This document shows, one piece after another, positions 26,088 to 33,478 of a stretch of DNA of 64,000 bases. The notes beneath the pieces are model-generated. The model did not search any database, was not told where the DNA came from, and was given only the letters and a program-made list of their open reading frames with translations. Numbering within the stretch: the first letter of the stretch is position 1; the number at the start of each line of letters is the position of its first letter. The DNA is taken from contig CAVQZG010000022.1 in the NCBI GenBank assembly GCA_963718305.1, positions 62,001 to 126,000 on the forward strand, read 5' to 3'. The DNA comes from RYN-230 sp963718305. Lineage in GTDB: Bacteria > Actinomycetota > Actinomycetes > Streptosporangiales > Streptosporangiaceae. The position numbers and the translations under genes are program-made.

Positions 26088-26609
26088 TCACCACAGGCCG
26101 GGGGTGCCCGTCCGCTCCAGGTCCAGCAGCGCCCGCTTGCGGGTGAGGCCGCCGGCGTAGCCGGTCAGCTTGCCGGTGCTGCCCACGACCCGGTGGCACG
26201 GGATCAGGATGCTGAGCGGGTTGCGGCCCACCGCGGCACCCACGTCCCTGGGGTCCGCGTCACCGCCGAGGCGCCGGGCCAGGTCCCCGTAGCTGGTGGT
26301 GTGCCCGTACGGAATCTCCGCGATCAGTTCCCAGACCGACCGCTGGAAATCGCTGCCCCGGGCGTCGAGGGGCAGGTCGAACCCGGTCCGGGACCCGTCC
26401 AGGTACTCCCCGAGCTGGTGCGTGACGTCCTCGAAGCCCTGGCCGGTACGGGGCCCGAAGGTGGCCGGGCTGGGCCGGTACCAGTGGTGCGGGAAGTACA
26501 GGCCGGTGAGCACCTCCCCGTCCCGCACGATGGTCAGGTCACCCAGCCGGGTGGCCAGGACCGTGTGCTGCGTCTCGGTCCGCCGCCCGGCCTGCGTGTC
26601 GGTCGTCAT
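26088..26609 (-). CDS. ogt: Methylated-DNA-protein cysteine methyltransferase (first copy)
   Basis: A 173-residue Ogt/MGMT that removes methyl groups from O6-methylguanine by transferring them to its own cysteine. The active site is PCHRV with Cys138. The helix-turn-helix and Arg finger region is VWELIAEIPYGHTTSYGDLA, followed by NPLSILIPCHRVVGSTGKLT and GGLTRKRALLDLE. The full-length domain is intact. It lies just before a second Ogt gene in an alkylation-type operon, in the opposite orientation. Its own regulation is not visible. Confidence 0.93.
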   Translation of the reverse strand: MTTDTQAGRRTETQHTVLATRLGDLTIVRDGEVLTGLYFPHHWYRPSPATFGPRTGQGFEDVTHQLGEYLDGSRTGFDLPLDARGSDFQRSVWELIAEIPYGHTTSYGDLARRLGGDADPRDVGAAVGRNPLSILIPCHRVVGSTGKLTGYAGGLTRKRALLDLERTGTPGLW

Positions 26610-26635
26610 CCTCTGCTCCTTCGGTCACGTCCCCC

Positions 26636-26694
26636 GTGCTGGAAATCCCGTGCTTGGAAGACCAGTGCGTGGAAGACCTGTGCCTGGAAGACGC
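26636..26694 (+). repeat. 15-bp tandem repeat upstream of ogt and SnoaL genes
   Basis: Four units of the type GTGCNTGGAAGACCN, the first diverged, lie in the 212-base region between the divergent ogt and SnoaL-like genes. A role in expression is possible but unproven. No other feature is seen between 26610 and 26821. Confidence 0.65.
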
Positions 26695-26821
26695 ACCGGG
26701 CCCGCGTTTCGTGAGGTTCCCGGATGTTGACCCGCGGGCTCACATCCCGCCCCCACCCGGCGTCTTCCTGGCACGCGCACCCGGACGGGAGCGACCGACA
26801 CCGCCAGGAAAGGGATGATCC

Positions 26822-27268
26822 ATGTCCACCGAAGCCAACAAAGCCGTCGTCGCCCGCTGGTTCGACCGGTTCTGGGGCAAGGACTTCGACCCCACGGTCA
26901 TCGACGAGCTGGCCGCACCAGACATCCGGTTCGAGTACTCACTGCACGCCCCGCTGCGTGGCCGGGACGAGGTGCGCCAGTTCGCCACCACGTTCCGGGC
27001 GGCGTTCCCGGACCTGAACTTCTGGGGGACCGCGGACCTGATCGCCGAGGGTGATTACGTGGTCGGCCAGTGGGAGGGTGGCGGTACCCAGACCGGGGCG
27101 GCCTTCGACGACATGCCGGTCGGCTCCCTGCCCGCCGGGACCGGGAAGACGATGCGGTTCACCGGCATTACCGTGCTGAAGGTCGAGAATGGCCTCATCA
27201 CCGAGGAGATCGGTCTCGACGACGGCCTCACGGCGCTGCAGCAGCTCGGCCTGGTCACCGGCGCCTGA
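26822..27268 (+). CDS. SnoaL-like ester-cyclase-family protein
   Basis: A 148-residue NTF2-fold protein: NKAVVARWFDRFWGKDFDPT, VIDELAAPDIRFEYSLHAPL, GRDEVRQFATTFRAAFPDLN and MRFTGITVLKVENGLITEEI. The layout is that of SnoaL-like polyketide cyclase or ester cyclase relatives, which often have stand-alone unknown roles in actinobacteria. AGGAAAGGG before ATG 26822 is a good ribosome-binding site. A perfect palindrome follows 52 bases after the stop, so it is probably monocistronic and not part of the alkylation operon. Confidence 0.75.
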   Translation: MSTEANKAVVARWFDRFWGKDFDPTVIDELAAPDIRFEYSLHAPLRGRDEVRQFATTFRAAFPDLNFWGTADLIAEGDYVVGQWEGGGTQTGAAFDDMPVGSLPAGTGKTMRFTGITVLKVENGLITEEIGLDDGLTALQQLGLVTGA

Positions 27269-27318
27269 CCACCGGCGCCTGACCACGGGCACCTGATCAG
27301 GGTCGCCTGATCACCGGG
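27260..27318 (+). repeat. Imperfect 14-15-bp tandem repeat
   Basis: About four units of the type GGCGCCTGACCACCG begin at the 3' end of the SnoaL-like gene and run into the intergenic region. They are one of several arrays with the same period in this window. Confidence 0.5.
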
Positions 27319-27320
27319 AG

Positions 27321-27356
27321 CTGTGCTCCGGGCCTGGGCCCAGGCCCGGAGCACAG
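27321..27356. terminator. Perfect 36-bp palindrome, probable terminator
   Basis: CTGTGCTCCGGGCCTGGG at 27321-27338 is followed at once by its exact reverse complement to 27356, so there is no unpaired loop by sequence. It lies between the SnoaL-like gene and the sigma-factor operon and most simply ends the former. Confidence 0.6.
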
Positions 27357-27417
27357 GCCCCGGCCAGCTGCACCCAGGGACACCTCACGAAAACCGGAGC
27401 CAGGACGTCTTCAGGTC

Positions 27418-28611
27418 ATGACAGGTAAGCCACCGTTCGACAGGATCGTCTCGGCGCACGGGAGCACCGTGCTCCGGGTCTGCCGGGCCATCCTCGGCCC
27501 CGCCGACGCCGACGACGCCTGGTCGGAAACGTTCCTGTCCGCGCTCAAGGCCTACCCGGACCTGCCCGCCGACGCGAACGTCGAAGCGTGGCTGGTCACC
27601 ATCGCCCACCGCAAGGCCATCGACGTGACCCGGGCGGCCGCCCGCCGCGCCATCCCGGTGGCCGAGACCCCGGACCCCCCGCCCGGAGCCAGGGGCGGGG
27701 GCGGCCCCGGCCCAGACACCAGTGGGGCCGGCCTGGTCGCCGACGACGACCTGGCCGAGGCCCTCACCCGGCTGCCCGCCAAGCAGAAACAGGCCGTCGC
27801 CTACCACTACCTCGCCGGGCTGCCCTACGCCGACGTCGCCGCCATCCTCGGCGGCAGCGCCGAGGCCGCCCGCCGCGCCGCCGCCGACGGCGTCGCCACC
27901 CTGCGCCGCTCCTATCCCGGCGCCACCACAGCAAGCCAAACCAGGGGCCACCACCCGGGCTGCCGCCCGGGCCACCGCCCGGAAAGGAGCGCCCCGATGA
28001 ACGCCGACGAACTGTCCCCGGCCCTGACGCGGGCCTTCCCCGACAATCCCGCCCAGCTGAGCCTCCTGCGCGAGCGGCTGGCGGCCGCGGCGCAGCAGGA
28101 CGGCGTCCTGGACGTCGGCTACCGCGTGATCGACAGCCCCGTCGGCCCGCTGCTGCTGGCCGCCACGGAGCAGGGCCTGATCCGGGTGGCCTTCGCCCTC
28201 GAGGGTCACGACGCCGTGCTGCAGACGCTGGCCGACAAGGTCAGCCCGCGCATCCTCAGCGCCCCCGGCCGCCTGGACGCGGCCGCCCGGGAACTCGACG
28301 AGTACTTCGCGGGCCGCCGGCACGCGTTCGACCTGCCGCTGGACTGGCGGCTGTCTGCCGGGTTCCGGCGCACGGTGCTGAACCACCTGCCGGAGATCGG
28401 CTACGGGCACACCGCCAGCTACTCGGCTGTGGCCCAGCTGGCCGGTAACCCCCGGGCGGTCCGCGCCGTCGGCACCGCCTGCGCGACCAACCCGCTGCCG
28501 CTGGTGGTGCCGTGCCACCGCGTGGTCCGCGCCGACGGCAGCATGGGCGGCTACCGCGGCGGCCCCGAAGCCAAGCGCACCCTGCTCACCCTGGAGGAGG
28601 CCGCAGCATGA
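27418..28611 (+). CDS. ECF-like sigma factor joined in frame to Ogt (alkylation operon, gene 1-2)
   Basis: Residues 1-175 form a small sigma-70 factor: region 2 (VLRVCRAILGPADADDAWSE, WLVTIAHRKAIDVTRAA) and region 4 (LTRLPAKQKQAVAYHYLAGL, YADVAAILGGSAEAARR). Residues 194-397 form a complete Ogt with PCHRV and active Cys366 (Cys173 if counted from Met194). No stop separates them. However AAAGGAG precedes an in-frame ATG at 27997, and in the next frame a TGA at 27998-28000 overlaps that ATG as ATGA. The fusion may thus be real, or the result of one indel in a sigma gene that normally ends there. Ogt repairs O6-methylguanine. The sigma part may direct its own operon. Confidence 0.85.
   Translation: MTGKPPFDRIVSAHGSTVLRVCRAILGPADADDAWSETFLSALKAYPDLPADANVEAWLVTIAHRKAIDVTRAAARRAIPVAETPDPPPGARGGGGPGPDTSGAGLVADDDLAEALTRLPAKQKQAVAYHYLAGLPYADVAAILGGSAEAARRAAADGVATLRRSYPGATTASQTRGHHPGCRPGHRPERSAPMNADELSPALTRAFPDNPAQLSLLRERLAAAAQQDGVLDVGYRVIDSPVGPLLLAATEQGLIRVAFALEGHDAVLQTLADKVSPRILSAPGRLDAAARELDEYFAGRRHAFDLPLDWRLSAGFRRTVLNHLPEIGYGHTASYSAVAQLAGNPRAVRAVGTACATNPLPLVVPCHRVVRADGSMGGYRGGPEAKRTLLTLEEAAA
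27983..27999 (+). promoter_or_regulatory. Internal ribosome-binding site and ATG for the Ogt part
   Basis: AAAGGAG lies seven bases before ATG 27997, inside the long frame. It is among the best ribosome-binding sites in the region and suggests that Ogt can be made as a separate 204-residue protein. Confidence 0.7.
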
Positions 28612-29333
28612 CCAGCACGAGCCTCGCGACCTGGCCGGACCGGGTCGACGCCACCGACTGGGCCGCGGTCCGCGCCGACCTCGACCGCTACGGCTGCGGC
28701 CTGACCGGGCCGCTGCTCAGCGGCGAGGAGGCGGCCGGGATCGCCGCCCTCTACCCCGACGACGCGCGGTTCCGGTCCACCGTCAACATGGCCCGGTACC
28801 GCTTCGGTGAGGGAGAGTACCGCTACTTCGCCGAGCCGTTCCCCGAGGCCGTCACCGGCCTGAAGCAGGCCCTGTACCCGAAGCTGCTGCCGATCGCCCG
28901 CGACTGGTGGCAGCGGCTCGGCCGCCCGGCGCCGTGGCCGGACCGCCTGGACGACTGGCTGGAGGCGTGCCACGCGGCCGGCCAGCGCAAGTCCACCCCG
29001 ATCCTGCTGCGCTACCAGGCCGGGGACTGGAACGCCCTGCACCGCGACCTGTATGGCGACCTGGTGTTCCCGCTGCAGGTCGTGATCAACCTCAGCCAGC
29101 CTGGCGTCGATCACTCAGGCGGGGAGTTCCTGCTCTACGAGCAGCGGCCCCGGGCCCAGTCCCGGGCCACGGCCACCCTCATCCCGCACGGCCACGGCCT
29201 GGTGTTCACCACCCGCGACCGCCCGGTGGAATCCCGGCGGGGCTGGTCCGCGGCGCCGGTCCGGCACGGCGTGTCCGTGATCCGCTCCGGCGAGCGGTTC
29301 AGCCTCGGTCTCGTCTTCCACGACGCCGCCTGA
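28608..29333 (+). CDS. 2OG-Fe(II) oxygenase (alkylation operon)
   Basis: This 241-residue double-stranded beta-helix oxygenase uses iron and 2-oxoglutarate. The metal motif is His145-Arg146-Asp147 (ALHRDLYGD) with distal His220 (VRHGVSV). Arg230 in GERFSLGLVF should bind the 2OG carboxylate. LQVVINLSQPGVDHSGGEF is the family core strand. It is not a classical AlkB by length or N-terminus and reads like the prolyl-hydroxylase-like family often placed beside ogt. Overlap with Ogt (ATGA) and with the next gene implies one operon, so oxidative dealkylation of nucleic acid is the natural but untested guess. Confidence 0.82.
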   Translation: MTSTSLATWPDRVDATDWAAVRADLDRYGCGLTGPLLSGEEAAGIAALYPDDARFRSTVNMARYRFGEGEYRYFAEPFPEAVTGLKQALYPKLLPIARDWWQRLGRPAPWPDRLDDWLEACHAAGQRKSTPILLRYQAGDWNALHRDLYGDLVFPLQVVINLSQPGVDHSGGEFLLYEQRPRAQSRATATLIPHGHGLVFTTRDRPVESRRGWSAAPVRHGVSVIRSGERFSLGLVFHDAA

Positions 29334-29668
29334 TGACCGGCACCCGGGACGGCGCGGCCCCCACGCCGGCTGCCCCGGCGTACACGCTGCTCGGTGCGGA
29401 CCGGCGCCCGTACCGCAGCGCGACGCCCGGGCAGTTCGGCGGCCACCGCAGGAGCAGGATCTACGGCCGGCTCGACTGCCCATCGGCCCGGCGCGCCATC
29501 GCCGCCGGAGGCTACGTCTCCCACCGGGTGTTCTTCGCCGACGAGCTGGCCGCAGTCGCGGCCGGCTACCGGCCCTGCGCCGTCTGCCTCCCGGCCGCCT
29601 ACGCGGCCTGGCGTGCGGCTCAGCGCCCAGGCCCGGTCGGGCTCACCGGCGCGGTGCGAAGTAGATGA
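29333..29668 (+). CDS. Ada-type zinc-binding domain protein (alkylation operon)
   Basis: A 111-residue protein carrying only the N-terminal Ada metal-binding fold: AYTLLGADRRPYRSATPGQF, RRSRIYGRLDCPSARRAIAA and AAGYRPCAVCLPAAYAAW. Cysteines are Cys49, Cys82 and Cys85. By eye alignment these match E. coli Ada Cys42, Cys69 and Cys72, while the position of the methyl-accepting Cys38 is Gly45. His64 may be a substitute zinc ligand. It thus looks unable to repair methylphosphotriesters in the Ada way and may be a DNA-binding or sensor piece. Its start overlaps the oxygenase stop; its end overlaps the convergent ynfA-like gene by 26 bases. Confidence 0.8.
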   Translation: MTGTRDGAAPTPAAPAYTLLGADRRPYRSATPGQFGGHRRSRIYGRLDCPSARRAIAAGGYVSHRVFFADELAAVAAGYRPCAVCLPAAYAAWRAAQRPGPVGLTGAVRSR

Positions 29669-29975
29669 TCGCCACGCCGGCCAGGACCACCGCGGCCCCG
29701 GCCCAGTCGAAGCGGTCCGGGCGGCTCTTGTCCACGCCCCAGCCCCACAGCAGCGACGCGATCACGAACACGCCGCCGTACGCCGCGTAGATCCGGCCGA
29801 AGTCGTCGCTCTTCTGCAGGGTCGGGATGATCCCGTAGACCACCAGGATGGCCGCGCCCAGGATGCCGACGATGACCGGCGCCCCGTCCCGGAGCCAGCG
29901 CCAGACCAGATACCCGCCGCCGATTTCCGCCAGACCTGCAGCGATGAACAACCCAACCGATCGCGCAACACCCAT
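29643..29975 (-). CDS. YnfA-family membrane protein
   Basis: A 110-residue protein with four membrane helices (about 6-24, 33-50, 66-84 and 90-108). GLAEIGGGYLVWRWLRDG, GIIPTLQKSDDFGRIYAAYG and GVDKSRPDRFDWAGAAVVLA are typical of the YnfA/UPF0060 family, related to small multidrug transporters. Function of the family is not settled. Length matches. It converges on, and slightly overlaps, the Ada-type gene. Confidence 0.9.
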   Translation of the reverse strand: MGVARSVGLFIAAGLAEIGGGYLVWRWLRDGAPVIVGILGAAILVVYGIIPTLQKSDDFGRIYAAYGGVFVIASLLWGWGVDKSRPDRFDWAGAAVVLAGVAIIYFAPRR

Positions 29976-30026
29976 GCGCCGATTCTCGCCTGGCCGCCGG
30001 CGGCCCGGGACGGGAGCCCGCCGCCC

Positions 30027-30227
30027 GCGGCGCGCCGACGGCCCGGTTTACGGCTCGCGGCTGACCGTCACGTTCCGGGAGGAACCCGGGGCGGCACCCT
30101 GCTCACCTTGGTCCACGAGCGGCTCGGTGAGCTCGCCGCGGCCATGCCTGGGGCCGCGGAGAACGTCGGTCCCGGCTGGGAGTCCGCGCTCGGCCAGCTG
30201 GCCGCCGTCTTCGCACCGCCGGCCTGA
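30027..30227 (+). pseudogene. AHSA1/SRPBCC-domain C-terminal fragment
   Basis: SRLTVTFREEPG followed, after a frame change near 30090, by GGTLLTLVHERLGELAAAMP and NVGPGWESALGQLAAVFAPP is the last part of an AHSA1-type START-fold protein. The N-terminal two thirds are absent. No start is present, so it is a relic. Confidence 0.55.
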
Positions 30228-30270
30228 CTTCTGCGGTTTGCCGCGGATTCTGGTGGAAGTTAAAGGAGCC

Positions 30271-31845
30271 ATGGGGCGGTCCCGTGGTGTTCCTGCCGCA
30301 AGTCCCGCACGCCGGGCGGGTGTGGCAGTGGCCGCGCTGTGCCTGGTGCAGTTCGTGGACGTCCTCGGCGTGACCGTAGTGGTCACGTCGCTGCCCGCGA
30401 TGCTGGCCAGCCTGGACGCCCCGGACTCCTACGGCAGCCTGATCGCGACCGGCTACGCCATGTTCTTCGGCGGCCTGCTGATGCTCGGCGCGCGGCTCGG
30501 GGACCGCTACGGCCACCGCCGCACGATCCTGGTCAGCCTGGCCGTGTTCGCCGCGGGGGCCGCGGTGGCCGGCGCCGCGCCGTCCGTCCTCATCCTCACC
30601 GCCGGCCGCTGCCTGCAGGGCGCGGCGGCCGCGGCGTCGGTGCCCTCCGCGCTGCGCCTGCTGACTACGCTCACCGCCGAAGGGCCAGCCCGGCACCGGG
30701 CCATCGCCGCCTGGAGTGCGGCGGGCGCCGCCGCGGGCGCCAGCGGCTTCGTGGTGGGCGGGATCGTCACCGACCTGACCAGCTGGCGCTTCATCTTCTG
30801 GGCCTACCTGCCGCTGGCCGCCGCGCTGGCCGCGGTCATCGCGGCGTCGGTCCCCCCGGACGGCCCCCGCCGGCAGGCCGAATCGCTGAACCTGGCCGGG
30901 TCGGCGATCTTCACCGCGGCGGTCATGGCTTTCGTGGTCGGCACCACCCTGATCAGCCAGCCCGGCGGCCGCGGCGCTGGCGGCCTGCTGCTGGCCGCCT
31001 GCCTCGGGCTGGTCGGCGGCTTCGTCCTGGCCGACCGCCGCGCCGCCGCACCGTTGCTGCCACTGGAGCTGATCCGTTCCCGGTGGCTGCGGCTCGGGGC
31101 GCTCGGCGGCCTCCTCAACACCGCGACCACCAGCTCCGTCCTCACGCTGGTCACCTTGTACCTGCAGAATTCGCTGGGCCGAACCCCGCTGCAGGCGGCG
31201 GCTAGCCTGCTGCCCTTCAGCCTGGCCGTGATCGCCGCGTCGGCCCTGGCCGCCCGGGTGCAGCGCCGCCTGGGGCCGTCCCGGCGAGTCGCCAGGCGTC
31301 TGATCGCCGCCGGTCTCGCGCTGATCGCGATCGCGGACGCCGCCCTGATCCCGCTGGCGGCCTGGGCGTGGGCGGTGCCGCTGTGCGCCGCCGCGGCCGG
31401 GGCGGGCATCGGATTGTCCTCGGTCGCCGCGACCGGCCTGGGCACCGACGTGGAGCCACGCTGGCGGGGCGGCGCGTCCGGCATCATCAACACCGCGGCC
31501 CAGCTCGGTACCGCTGTGGGTATCGCAACGCTACTCCTGGTGGCCGCGGCGACCGGCGGGACGCCCGCGCCGGACACGCCCCCGCCGCGGGTCGCCTGGG
31601 CGGTCGCCGCCCTGGCTGCGGCGGCCGGCGCGGCCTGGTTCGCCTCCGGCCGCCGGGGCGTTCGCCCCGGTGATAAGGACGACCGGGCGGCTGGGCGGGA
31701 CAGTCCGGCCGGGCGGGACGGTGCGGCTGGGCCGGGGAGGACAGCTGGGCCTGTGCGGCAGGATGCTGGCTATGGACGATCAGATCGCGTTGCGGCCGGT
31801 CGTGGAAGACGATCTGGCCATCCTCGAAGAACTGAGCGGCGGTGA
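30271..31845 (+). CDS. MFS drug-efflux transporter (DHA2-like)
   Basis: A transporter of about 524 residues with 12-14 predicted membrane segments starting at GVAVAALCLVQFVDVLGVTV. The loop GARLGDRYGHRRTI is MFS motif A, and AGRCLQGAAAAASVPSALRL resembles motif C/B of proton-driven drug exporters. It most likely exports hydrophobic compounds with proton antiport. AAAGGAG sits before the ATG at 30271. The last 55 residues are a low-complexity Arg/Gly/Ala tail encoded by 18-bp repeats, and the final 74 bases overlap the GNAT gene. The tail may be a readthrough of a lost stop. Confidence 0.87.
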   Translation: MGRSRGVPAASPARRAGVAVAALCLVQFVDVLGVTVVVTSLPAMLASLDAPDSYGSLIATGYAMFFGGLLMLGARLGDRYGHRRTILVSLAVFAAGAAVAGAAPSVLILTAGRCLQGAAAAASVPSALRLLTTLTAEGPARHRAIAAWSAAGAAAGASGFVVGGIVTDLTSWRFIFWAYLPLAAALAAVIAASVPPDGPRRQAESLNLAGSAIFTAAVMAFVVGTTLISQPGGRGAGGLLLAACLGLVGGFVLADRRAAAPLLPLELIRSRWLRLGALGGLLNTATTSSVLTLVTLYLQNSLGRTPLQAAASLLPFSLAVIAASALAARVQRRLGPSRRVARRLIAAGLALIAIADAALIPLAAWAWAVPLCAAAAGAGIGLSSVAATGLGTDVEPRWRGGASGIINTAAQLGTAVGIATLLLVAAATGGTPAPDTPPPRVAWAVAALAAAAGAAWFASGRRGVRPGDKDDRAAGRDSPAGRDGAAGPGRTAGPVRQDAGYGRSDRVAAGRGRRSGHPRRTERR

Positions 31846-32293
31846 TCCGGTCAAGGCGGGAGCGTTCGGCTGGTACGGGTGGCGGGACCGTGACCGCTGG
31901 CGCCGCCGCTGGGCGGAGAACGGCCTGCTCGGCGACGAGGGCGGGTCCCTCATGGTGGTCCTGGGCCGGGAACGGCTGGGGATCATGAACTGGCGTATCA
32001 AGCGGGCCACCCCGACCGCCTACCACTGGGAGATCGGCATCGCCTTGCTCCCGGAGGCCCGCGGCCATGGGTACGGCACCGAGGCGCACCGGCTGCTGGT
32101 GCGCTACCTGTTCGCGCACACCCCCGTGCACCGGATCGAGGCGGCCACCGAGGCGGGCAACGTCGCCGAGCAGCGGGCCCTGGAGAAAGCCGGGTTCACC
32201 CGGGAAGGCCTGCTGCGCGGCATCGGCTGGCGGGACGGCGCATGGCGGGACGGGATCTGGTACAGCGTCCTGCGCACCGACCTGGCCAGCTGA
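31772..32293 (+). CDS. GNAT N-acetyltransferase
   Basis: A protein of about 173 residues of the RimJ/RimL-like GNAT class: ALRPVVEDDLAILEELSGGD, then WEIGIALLPEARGHGYGTEA with the acetyl-CoA pyrophosphate loop R-G-H-G-Y-G, and ATEAGNVAEQRALEKAGFTR with EGLLRGIGWRDGAWRDGIWY. Substrate unknown. ATG 31772 is used, and ATG 31763 is an alternative. It starts inside the MFS coding region. Confidence 0.87.
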   Translation: MDDQIALRPVVEDDLAILEELSGGDPVKAGAFGWYGWRDRDRWRRRWAENGLLGDEGGSLMVVLGRERLGIMNWRIKRATPTAYHWEIGIALLPEARGHGYGTEAHRLLVRYLFAHTPVHRIEAATEAGNVAEQRALEKAGFTREGLLRGIGWRDGAWRDGIWYSVLRTDLAS

Positions 32294-32363
32294 CCCGGCG
32301 GCAGGCTGATGAGGTGACCCGGCCGAGCGGTCGCCGGGTCCGCGACCCAGTAGGCTGCGCCTC

Positions 32364-33200
32364 GTGGTGAGTGGGGCATACCGCGACCTGTTTATCGCCA
32401 TCGCCGGGGCGGCGGGCGCGCTGACCGGCCTGCTGTTCGTGGCCCTCTCGGTGGCGCCCCGGCCACGCACGGGCCAGCGTCAGGACGTTATCCGGCAAGT
32501 CCGGGCCGCGGCCGCGCTGCTGGCCTTCACCAACGCGCTGGCGGTCTCCCTCTTCGGCCTGGTGCCGCACAACGAGATCGGTTACCCGGCGGCGGTGTTC
32601 GGTGTCATCGGCGTGCTTTTCACCCTCGGCGGGGTGCGGTCCATCCTGGCCGACCCCGTCGCGCGGACTCAGGTGCGCGGCCAGATCGGCCTCGTCGTGC
32701 TGCTGCTCGCCGCGTTCGGCGTCGAGGTCGTGGCGGGCTTCATCTCGATCGCGAGGCCGCACGGAACCGTAGCGATCGACGTGATCGGCAACGTCCTGGC
32801 CGGCTCGCTGCTCATCGGCATCGCCCGGTCCTGGGAACTCGTGGGTGACCGGGACTTCGGCATCACCTCCTCCCTCCTCGCGCTCGCCGGGCACGAGCGC
32901 CACCTCGGGGGCGCCGTGGCCGGTCCGGCCGATGTCCCCCCGGACGACCCCGGCGGTGCGGGCGAGCCTGCGGCCCCGGCTGGCCCCGCGCCGGCCCCGC
33001 TGCCCCTGCGGGCCCGACCGGTCCTGGTGTCCCGGGCGGCCCGGCGGAGCGCCCCGCTCCGGGGGAATGAGCGCCCCGCCGCGGGGCCGGAAACGTTACC
33101 CCACCGGGTTTCGGACATCTGTCCGTATGTCGGTCGTGTTTCGGAGGGCGGTTACGGTCCGGGGTCAGTGCAGGTCTCGTCCGAGGGCGGCGGAGGATAG
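32364..33200 (+). CDS. Membrane protein of unknown function with Pro/Arg-rich tail
   Basis: The first 175 residues contain about four to five membrane segments, including LFIAIAGAAGALTGLLFVAL, AAAALLAFTNALAVSLFGLV, YPAAVFGVIGVLFTLGGV and IGLVVLLLAAFGVEVVAGFI. This layout recurs in small integral membrane proteins of actinobacteria without assigned function. The remaining 100 residues are low-complexity Pro, Ala, Gly and Arg and may be a readthrough extension. GTG at 32364. The following 278 bases hold a GGAC-type palindrome but no gene. Confidence 0.6.
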   Translation: MVSGAYRDLFIAIAGAAGALTGLLFVALSVAPRPRTGQRQDVIRQVRAAAALLAFTNALAVSLFGLVPHNEIGYPAAVFGVIGVLFTLGGVRSILADPVARTQVRGQIGLVVLLLAAFGVEVVAGFISIARPHGTVAIDVIGNVLAGSLLIGIARSWELVGDRDFGITSSLLALAGHERHLGGAVAGPADVPPDDPGGAGEPAAPAGPAPAPLPLRARPVLVSRAARRSAPLRGNERPAAGPETLPHRVSDICPYVGRVSEGGYGPGSVQVSSEGGGG

Positions 33201-33222
33201 CAGAACTTTGTCCTCAAAAATA

Positions 33223-33242
33223 GGACTTTCGGCCCTGTCCTT
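33223..33242. promoter_or_regulatory. DevR/DosR-like palindrome without an obvious target
   Basis: AGGACTTTCGGCCCTGTCCT has AGGAC/GTCCT arms and resembles the GGGACTTTCGGCCCT form of the dormancy-regulator box in actinobacteria. No gene starts just downstream on either strand, so the assignment is weak. Confidence 0.3.
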
Positions 33243-33478
33243 TATAGCTCTCGGCTGATGAGATAGCCCGTGATGGCTACGGACCGGGCGGCCCCCGGTG
33301 CCGGGCCAACTCGGGGGGCTGAGGACCTCGTGTGCCGGGCTGGGGAGGCGCACGGGGTCCTCACATCGTTTCGGGGGAGCCGGCCGGGGCGGTTTTCGTT
33401 GCGGCGAATGAAGCGCGGGCCACAGCCCGCCTGCAGCCGGGCGGCCCCGCGGACGAGGTTCCGCGCGGGCTTTACAGC

